The position numbers were made by a program, and so were the translations under genes. A stretch of DNA of 64,000 nt. Origin: Pedobacter miscanthi (GTDB lineage Bacteria > Bacteroidota > Bacteroidia > Sphingobacteriales > Sphingobacteriaceae). The DNA lies in the NCBI RefSeq assembly GCF_003315595.1, contig NZ_QNQU01000011.1:124001-188000 (forward strand), in the 5' to 3' direction. Shown piece after piece: positions 58,039-64,000 of this stretch. Within the stretch, counting starts at the first letter, position 1. Each line of letters begins with the position of its first letter. The notes under the pieces were generated by a model. The model saw nothing but the letters and a program-made list of their open reading frames with translations. It made no database searches and was not told where the DNA came from.

Positions 58039-59544
58039 ATGAGCCACAGATTTTTACTTTCCTTTTTTTTTTTAGCAAGTTTTAACTTTTACGCATCTGC
58101 CCAAAAGAAGCCCAACGTTATCATCATCTATGCAGATGATTTAGGTTATGGCGACCTGAGCTGTTATGGTGCCACAAAGATAAAAACCCCAAATATCGAT
58201 GCATTGGCCAAAAACGGAATAAAGTTTACCAATGGCCACGCTACGGCTTCTACCTGTACCCCTTCGCGTTATTCGTTAATGACTGGAAGATATGCCTGGC
58301 GTAAAAAAGGTACGGGGATTTTACCTGGCGATGCGGCATTAATTGTACCAACCGATAATAGTTCCCTTCCTTCAGTTTTCCAGCAAGCTGGTTACAAAAC
58401 AGGGTTGGTTGGCAAATGGCATTTAGGTTTGGGTACTGCGGTAGAAAAAGACTGGAATAAAGAGGTAAAACCCGGACCAAAAGAAGTTGGGTTTGATTAT
58501 TCGTTCATTTTTCCGGCTACTGCCGATAGGGTTCCAACGGTTTTTATGGAAAATCAACTCGTGGTAGGTTTAGATCCCAATGATCCGATAAAGGTTGATT
58601 ATAAGAATCCGATAGGAACAGATCCGACAGGAAAAGAACATCCCGAACTGTTGAAAATGCCGGCAGAAGCAAATCATGGTCATAACATGACGATTGTAAA
58701 CGGTGTTGGCCGCATTGGTTATATGCAGGGCGGCAAACTGGCGCGTTGGACTGACGAGGAATTGCCCTTCACTTTTTTAACCAAAGCCAAAAACTTTATC
58801 GAAGACAATAAGGAGCAACCATTTTTTCTTTACTATGCCTTAACAGAGCCACATGTACCACGTTTACCAGCCACTATGTTTAAAGGTAAAAGCGAACTCG
58901 GTTACCGAGGCGACGTAATTTTACAACTCGACTGGGCTGTTGGCGAAATCACGAAACAATTGAAATACCTGGGTCTGGATAAAAATACGATGATTATTTT
59001 TAGCAGCGATAACGGTCCGGTGATTATGGATGGTTACGAAGACCAGGGTGCTGAAAAGTTAAATGGCCATACACCGTCCGGACCATTGCGTGGCGGAAAG
59101 TATAGCATTTTAGAAGGGGGCACCCGCGAACCCTTTATCATTTCGTGGCCGGCAAAGATTAAACCGGGTGTTTCTGATGCTTTGGTTTCACAGATTGATT
59201 TTTTAGCTTCATTTGCCAGTTTCTTTAACGTTGAAAGCAAAAATGCGATAGACAGTAAAAATATGTGGAATGCCTTAACCGGGAAAGATGCAAAAGGAAG
59301 AGACTTTTTTATCGAACAGAGTAATCAACTGGCCATCGTAAAGGACAACTGGAAATACATCCGGCCATCAAAAGGAGAAGCTTATTATAAACTCACCCAT
59401 ACCGATAGCGGCAACCTGCCAGGCGCTCAATTGTACAATTTAAGTGAGGATCTTGGTGAAAAAAATAACCTGGCATTAAAATACCCTGAGAAGGTAAAAG
59501 AACTGGAAGCTTTATTAAGTGTAGAGGAAGCGAGATCGAAGTAA
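58039..59544 (+). CDS. Sulfatase (arylsulfatase-type, family S1)
   Basis: This exported sulfatase hydrolyses sulfate esters on glycans or small molecules. Start chosen at ATG 58039 (MSHRFLLSFFFLASFNFYASAQ), which gives a signal peptide; the frame is open to 58000. The formylglycine site is Cys73 in TCTPSRYSLMTGR (CxPSR), with the metal-ligand DDLGYGD early on and a later GKWHLG. 501 residues is typical. It may act with the downstream fuconate locus on sulfated fucose-containing glycans; this is inference. Confidence 0.92.
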   Translation: MSHRFLLSFFFLASFNFYASAQKKPNVIIIYADDLGYGDLSCYGATKIKTPNIDALAKNGIKFTNGHATASTCTPSRYSLMTGRYAWRKKGTGILPGDAALIVPTDNSSLPSVFQQAGYKTGLVGKWHLGLGTAVEKDWNKEVKPGPKEVGFDYSFIFPATADRVPTVFMENQLVVGLDPNDPIKVDYKNPIGTDPTGKEHPELLKMPAEANHGHNMTIVNGVGRIGYMQGGKLARWTDEELPFTFLTKAKNFIEDNKEQPFFLYYALTEPHVPRLPATMFKGKSELGYRGDVILQLDWAVGEITKQLKYLGLDKNTMIIFSSDNGPVIMDGYEDQGAEKLNGHTPSGPLRGGKYSILEGGTREPFIISWPAKIKPGVSDALVSQIDFLASFASFFNVESKNAIDSKNMWNALTGKDAKGRDFFIEQSNQLAIVKDNWKYIRPSKGEAYYKLTHTDSGNLPGAQLYNLSEDLGEKNNLALKYPEKVKELEALLSVEEARSK

Positions 59545-59987
59545 TCTCTGGATCATCATTCCCGCGCATAATCCATCTGCACCCTGCAACCAGGCCTAGG
59601 ATATGATGGAAGGAGAAAACGTTAAAGCTTTGGTAATATCTCTTCCCCCCGCACTGTCCAGAGGCAGCACGCCCTCCCCGATCTTTCATCGGGGGCTTGT
59701 GCTGACGATGTAAAAAGCTTTGACGAATTTATCCGACATCATATCTTAGCCTTGATTGTTTGTTTCTTTATCATCAAGGATAAAGAAAGAGCCCTTCGGC
59801 GGCGGTGAGCCGAGGCAAGACTGTGCTGATGGGGAAAAAGAAGATTAAAAAATAAGAATTGGAGTAATAACTACAAAGATCCTTCAACTCCGCTCAGGAT
59901 TGACAGTTGTAAGGAAGATTTTTCGAGATAGATTTCTCCACTACGTTACACTCCGGTCGAAATGACGATCACTTATAATAAATCTCC
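59545..59987. repeat. Repeat-rich gap between the sulfatase and AraC genes
   Basis: No gene. A hairpin CCCCGAT/ATCGGGG (59676-59694), a stem TTTCTTTATC/GATAAAGAAA (59763-59788) and a REP-like copy (59876-59970, agatccttcaactccgctcagg...gatagatttctcc...ggtcgaaatgacgat) are seen. Confidence 0.7.
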
Positions 59988-60872
59988 TTACCCAACCACC
60001 AACATCTTCTTATACTCCTTCGGCGTAACTCCTTTAGCCAGCTTAAAAAATTTATTAAAATTAGAAAGGTTATTAAAACCGCACGAATAAGCCAGTTCGC
60101 TGATCTGCTGGTCGCTTTGTGCCATTAATTTACAGGCGTGGCCAATCCTTACTTCATTTACAAAAGCCACAAATGTTTTTTGAGTCCGTTTTTTAAAATA
60201 ACGGCAGAAAGCCTGTTTATTCATATTCGTCATTTCAGCTGCGGTACTGAGCAAAATTTCCTGATTAAAGTTGTCGAAAACATATTTTAAAATTTTGTCC
60301 ATTCTGTCATTATCTTTCAACTGGTAATTATTGGTGTAACCAGGGCTGGTTAAAAGTTCATAGTCTTTTGCAGAACACAGTAGATTTAAAATTTCGAGCA
60401 CAGCAATCAGTCGTCCGATTTCTTCTGTTTGCGATGCCACTTTTAACATCAGTTCCTTTAATTGAGTCTTCAATTCATTACCGAATTTCATTCCCCTTTT
60501 GGCCAGTTGAAAAAAGTTTTTGATCCGCTGGATATTATCCGGTTCCCTAAAGACATCGAGGATTTTATCAGGATGTATAAAAATCGAAACCGAACGGGCA
60601 TGTGGCTGCGAATCGGCAGCTTTAAAATATTGATTGCTGTTATGCCATACATGTGGCAAATTAGAACCTATAAAAATGAGTTCATCAGAACCAAAATTTT
60701 CAATGCTATCACCTACCATGCGCCGCCCTTCACTCTCTAAAGTATAAGTGAGCTGGCATTCTTCGTGAAAATGGAATTCGGTCGAAAAATAAGGCGCATC
60801 AACAACTTTTAGACTGTAAATGTCGTTTGTTTTTCCATCTAATATTTTTGCAAAAACGGGCTTCATATCCAC
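59988..60872 (-). CDS. AraC-family regulator of the sugar-acid locus
   Basis: This 294-residue regulator has an N-terminal cupin (HFHEECQLTYTLESEGRRMVGDSIENFGSDELIFIGSNLPHVWHN) and a C-terminal HTH (ILLSTAAEMTNMNKQAFCRYFKKRTQKTFVAFVNEVRIGHACKLM and ISELAYSCGFNNLSNFNKFFKLAKGVTPKEYKKM). It is paralogous to the regulator at 12082. It is divergent from the SDR/enolase/symporter genes (166-bp gap), so it probably controls them. Confidence 0.88.
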   Translation of the reverse strand: MDMKPVFAKILDGKTNDIYSLKVVDAPYFSTEFHFHEECQLTYTLESEGRRMVGDSIENFGSDELIFIGSNLPHVWHNSNQYFKAADSQPHARSVSIFIHPDKILDVFREPDNIQRIKNFFQLAKRGMKFGNELKTQLKELMLKVASQTEEIGRLIAVLEILNLLCSAKDYELLTSPGYTNNYQLKDNDRMDKILKYVFDNFNQEILLSTAAEMTNMNKQAFCRYFKKRTQKTFVAFVNEVRIGHACKLMAQSDQQISELAYSCGFNNLSNFNKFFKLAKGVTPKEYKKMLVVG

Positions 60873-61038
60873 ATTTTTATTATTTATTTAATCGCGAAAG
60901 CAATCAATATTACCGAAATTATTATTCAATATACAAAATTAAGCTAATATAACATCAGCAATAGCAAATCTCATTTTAGTGATTGCCATTTTTCGTCTAT
61001 AAATTAGCTACTCATAACCAAATATTAAAAACACAGGC

Positions 61039-61803
61039 ATGCTCAAAAATAAGATTGTGGTTGTCACTGGTGGTGGCGATGGCATAGGCTGGGAATGTGC
61101 AAAAGCTTATGTAAGAGCAGGCGCAACCGTATGCATTATTGATAAAAACCCCTTACCAGATGAAAAACTGGACGCGCTTACCCTTACCGAAAATTTAGTT
61201 TTAATCTGCAATTTAACCAACGAAACAGCTGTTGCAGCAGCTTTTAATAGCATTATTAAAAAATATGGCCAGATAGATGCCATCCACAATAATGCGGCAA
61301 TTGCACATCCATCAAAAACATTGGATGAAACCAGCAATACAGAATGGGATTTATTAATGGATGTAAATTTAAAAAGTATCCTGTATACCACCCGTTACGG
61401 AATAGCACATTTAAAAAAATCGGAGGGCTGCATTTTAAATACCAGCTCGATGGTGGGCAGCATCGGGCAGGATAACCATGCCGTTTATGTAGCTACCAAA
61501 GGAGCAATAAATGCCCTTACCAAAGCCATGGCATTAGATTATGCGCCATTCAAAATCAGGGTAAATGCAGTATCGCCCGCAGCAGTAAATACACCAACCT
61601 TAAAGGCCTGGAGCGAAGAACAGCCTAACCAGAACGAAATCGAAACTTACCTCAATAAACTACAGCCCTTGGGTAATATGCCCGAAGGCGATGTAATTGC
61701 CGATTCCTGTGTATTTCTTTTGAGCAATGCAGCCCGTTTCATTACCGGAACAATTTTACCCGTAAGCGGTGGCGCAGAACTAGGTTACAGAACATTAATA
61801 TAG
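61039..61803 (+). CDS. Short-chain dehydrogenase/reductase, probable sugar or sugar-acid dehydrogenase
   Basis: This 254-residue SDR has VVTGGGDGIG (residues 8-17), NNAAI, and the catalytic Ser in NTSSMVGS with Tyr-x3-Lys (YVATK) and C-terminal FITGTILPVSGG. It lies 6 bp before the dehydratase gene, so one operon. By location it may be an L-fucose or 2-keto-3-deoxy-L-fuconate dehydrogenase; the family alone does not prove this. Confidence 0.87.
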   Translation: MLKNKIVVVTGGGDGIGWECAKAYVRAGATVCIIDKNPLPDEKLDALTLTENLVLICNLTNETAVAAAFNSIIKKYGQIDAIHNNAAIAHPSKTLDETSNTEWDLLMDVNLKSILYTTRYGIAHLKKSEGCILNTSSMVGSIGQDNHAVYVATKGAINALTKAMALDYAPFKIRVNAVSPAAVNTPTLKAWSEEQPNQNEIETYLNKLQPLGNMPEGDVIADSCVFLLSNAARFITGTILPVSGGAELGYRTLI

Positions 61804-61809
61804 TAAAAC

Positions 61810-63027
61810 ATGATCGATAAAATACAGATTCAGGATAAAAGATTTGACCTGGCAACCGGTGCCGGAAGTGATGCCATCCATAAAGATCCACAATATTCTT
61901 ATGCCGTAACACAGTTAACCGAAAACGGCAAAACCGGAACGGGGCTGGCTTTTACGCTTGGCGCAGGCAACGACCTGGTTTGTAATGCCGCTAAATTTTA
62001 TGCCGATACCTTAAAAGGAATTGAAGTTGAAGAACTGATGGGGAATTTCGGACAAACCTTTAAAAAACTGTCGAACGAGCAGCAATTTAGGTGGCTGGGA
62101 CCGCATAAAGGAGTGGTTCACCTAGGCTTGGCTTCGGTAACCAATGCCTGTTTCGATCTTTGGGCAAAAAAACGTGGTGTTCCCCTCTGGAAATTACTGA
62201 TTGATTTAAGTCCCGAAGAAATTGTAAATACCCTCGATTTATCCTACCTGGAAGATGTACTCACCCGTGAAGAAGCCATTGAAATGCTGCAAAGTCAGGT
62301 GGCTTCAAAAAAATCAAGGACAGGGATTTTAGAAAAGGGTTATTCCGGTTACGATACTTCTGTGGGCTGGTTTAACTACGACGACGAAAAAGTACGCGAA
62401 AACTGCAAAAAGGCAATCGACAACGGTTTTACTGCCATGAAATTAAAGGTGGGTTCAACCGATCCAAAACGCGATATCCGCAGGGCAAATATTGTGCGGG
62501 AAGTAGCAGGAGAAACTTCAAAAGTGATGCTCGATGCCAACCAGCAGTGGACATTGCCACAGGCCATTTCTATCTGTAAGGAATTAAAACAGATGAACCC
62601 TTATTGGGTAGAAGAACCCACACATCCCGATGATGTACTGGCGCATCAAAGCCTGGCAAAGGCCATTACACCTGTAAAACTGGCTTTGGGCGAACATGTG
62701 CCCAACCGCATTATTTTTAAAAACTACCTGCAAACGGGCTGTACCAGTTTTGCACAAGTTGATGCCGTACGCGTGGGCGGCGTAAGCGAGTTTATGACCA
62801 TCAGTTTAATGTGTAAAAAATTTGGCGTTCCGGTAGTGCCACATGTGGGCGACATGGGCCAGTTACACCAACACCTGGTCTTGTTTAACCATATTGCCAT
62901 GGGGCACGAAGCTTTGTTTTTAGAACATATCCCCCATTTAAAACAGCACTTTGTAAACCCGATCAAAATTGAGAACGGCGTGTACATCACCCCGCAGGAA
63001 ACTGGCAGCAGTTGTGATTTAAAGTAG
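61810..63027 (+). CDS. Enolase-superfamily sugar-acid dehydratase, probably L-fuconate dehydratase
   Basis: This 405-residue protein has the enolase-superfamily signature: acid/base KxK in AMKLKVG, metal ligands Asp in KVMLDANQQW, Glu in YWVEEPTHPDD and Glu in ALGEHVPNR, and a later His in VPHVGDMGQLHQHL. The region RWLGPHKGVVHLGLASVTNACFDLWAKKRGVPLWKL with DLSYLEDVLT fits L-fuconate dehydratases. It would convert L-fuconate (or a similar acid) to its 2-keto-3-deoxy form. The substrate needs a biochemical test. Confidence 0.82.
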   Translation: MIDKIQIQDKRFDLATGAGSDAIHKDPQYSYAVTQLTENGKTGTGLAFTLGAGNDLVCNAAKFYADTLKGIEVEELMGNFGQTFKKLSNEQQFRWLGPHKGVVHLGLASVTNACFDLWAKKRGVPLWKLLIDLSPEEIVNTLDLSYLEDVLTREEAIEMLQSQVASKKSRTGILEKGYSGYDTSVGWFNYDDEKVRENCKKAIDNGFTAMKLKVGSTDPKRDIRRANIVREVAGETSKVMLDANQQWTLPQAISICKELKQMNPYWVEEPTHPDDVLAHQSLAKAITPVKLALGEHVPNRIIFKNYLQTGCTSFAQVDAVRVGGVSEFMTISLMCKKFGVPVVPHVGDMGQLHQHLVLFNHIAMGHEALFLEHIPHLKQHFVNPIKIENGVYITPQETGSSCDLK

Positions 63028-63043
63028 ATTAAAGAAGCCGGAT

Positions 63044-64000
63044 ATGATCAGCACCATTGATATTGTAATTACCATCGCCTACGTTTTATTCATTGTAACT
63101 ATAGGCCTGTGGACGGGTACAAGAAAGAAAAAGAATGCGGAAACCACCAGTGGCGAATATTTTTTAGCAGGAAAAAGCTTAAAATGGCCCATGATCGGTT
63201 TGGCGCTGTTTGCCACCAATATCTCCTGCCTGCACTTGGTAAGTCTGGCGCAGAGCGGATTCGACAGTGGGCTGTTAAATGGCAATTTCGAATGGATGGC
63301 TGCTTTTACGCTTATCCTCTTAGCCTTGCTGTTTATTCCTTTTTATATCCGCTCGGGCATCTCTACTCTACCTGATTTTCTGGAACGCCGCTATAACCGT
63401 GTCTGCAGAGATTGGCTTGCCTTTATTTCCATATTATCGGCCATTATTATCCATATTGCTTTTTCATTTTTGGCTGGTGGCATTGTACTCGAAACTTTAT
63501 TTGGCATCAACATGTACACCAGTATTATCGTAATTGCAGCCTTAACAGGTCTATACACCATTATTGGTGGCTTAAAAGCAGTAGTAGTTACCGAAACCAT
63601 ACAGAGCCTCGTATTAATTACAGGTGCCATCATCATCACCGTATTTGCCTGGAACAAAATTGGCGGATGGGAACAGATGGCAGCTGTACTGGAAAAAGAA
63701 AATACGATGGATAAGATCAGCATGTTGCGGCCAATTGGCGACCCGAGCGGCATGAGCTGGGTTGCGGTGTTTTTGGGTTATCCGATACTTGGCATCTGGT
63801 ACTGGTGTGCCGATCAAACCATTGTACAGCGCGTATTAGGTGCCAAAAATGAAAATCATGCACGGGTTGGTGTTTTGTTCTGTGGTTTTATTAAAATCCT
63901 TCCGGTATTTATTTTTGTTTTGCCCGGTCTTTTCGCTTATGCATTATATAAATCGGGTTCGATGGATTTAAGTTCCCTGCAACATATCGGCGCTAATGGC
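63044..64000 (+). CDS. Sodium/solute symporter, N-terminal part (cut by window edge)
   Basis: This frame is open from ATG 63044 (MISTIDIVITIAYVLFIVTIG) to the window edge (319 codons). SSS-family signs are GTRKKKNAETTSGEYFLAGKSLKWPMIGLALFATNISCLHLVSLAQSG, GLYTIIGGLKAVVVTETIQS and YWCADQTIVQRVLGAKNENHARVG. It is 16 bp after the dehydratase gene in the same operon, so it likely imports the sugar or sugar acid used by this locus. Confidence 0.9.
   Translation, partial: MISTIDIVITIAYVLFIVTIGLWTGTRKKKNAETTSGEYFLAGKSLKWPMIGLALFATNISCLHLVSLAQSGFDSGLLNGNFEWMAAFTLILLALLFIPFYIRSGISTLPDFLERRYNRVCRDWLAFISILSAIIIHIAFSFLAGGIVLETLFGINMYTSIIVIAALTGLYTIIGGLKAVVVTETIQSLVLITGAIIITVFAWNKIGGWEQMAAVLEKENTMDKISMLRPIGDPSGMSWVAVFLGYPILGIWYWCADQTIVQRVLGAKNENHARVGVLFCGFIKILPVFIFVLPGLFAYALYKSGSMDLSSLQHIGANG

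Overview
The window is a 64 kb piece of a low-GC Bacteroidota chromosome, most likely Sphingobacteriaceae (Pedobacter or a close relative). Evidence: the Bacteroidota-specific order rpmB-rpmG-DUF4295-ftsY-rimO, promoters of the TAnnTTTG type, glycoside hydrolase, sulfatase and AraC-type loci, a PorT-like beta-barrel protein, a DUF5606 protein and a type III PKS/fatty-acid-synthase hybrid cluster. No rRNA, tRNA, CRISPR array, insertion sequence or prophage was recognised. Assignment rests on reading the translations; no database search was run.

Layout. 1-5.4 kb: truncated acs, then the L28/L33/DUF4295/ftsY/rimO block, interrupted by a GxxExxY-family gene. 5.7-7.3 kb: two tandem paralogous lipoproteins and a small secreted protein. 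7.4-12.9 kb: an arabinan-type locus (GH51 and GH127 with a divergent AraC regulator). 13.2-18.0 kb: gpsA, a TolC/periplasmic-adaptor efflux pair without its inner-membrane pump, and a polysaccharide deacetylase. 18.2-19.2 kb: a two-gene Panacea/SocA-like plus membrane-protein module resembling a toxin-antitoxin system. 19.5-24.8 kb: two different aconitases (acnB type and acnA type) side by side. 25.6-36.0 kb: a DUF2007 protein, a GH1 beta-glucosidase and an uncharacterised c-type cytochrome/DUF1501/DUF1549-DUF1553/sugar-isomerase operon with a divergent AraC regulator. 36.2-43.2 kb: Abi-type HEPN protein, membrane-anchored MutS-like ATPase, rlmH, DUF5606, cyclophilin, a large exported protein and a beta-barrel protein. 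43.4-47.3 kb: porin, purine nucleoside phosphorylase and lpxK. 47.8-54.7 kb: sterol-desaturase-like hydroxylase, then a compact biosynthetic operon (FAD oxidoreductase, methyltransferase, type III PKS, dehydratase, ketosynthase, ACP, phosphopantetheinyl transferase). 54.8-64 kb: CPBP-like membrane protein, two gene relics, pruA, a sulfatase, an AraC regulator and a fuconate-type sugar-acid pathway (SDR, enolase-superfamily dehydratase, truncated sodium symporter).

The most unusual property of the window is its intergenic DNA. Many gaps carry short arrays with a strict or degenerate 7-bp period. The motif differs from gap to gap, but some motifs recur far apart, and one array lies in frame inside the deacetylase gene. 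A separate degenerate 21-bp array fills the gap at 27.8-28.1 kb. REP-like palindromic repeats and a ~110-bp element with hairpin ends, present twice within 500 bp, fill other gaps.

The best candidates for poorly described systems are the type III PKS operon (49.3-54.7 kb), the DUF1501/DUF1553/DUF2231 cytochrome operon (28.1-34.9 kb), the Panacea-membrane protein pair (18.2-19.2 kb) and the heptad repeat family.
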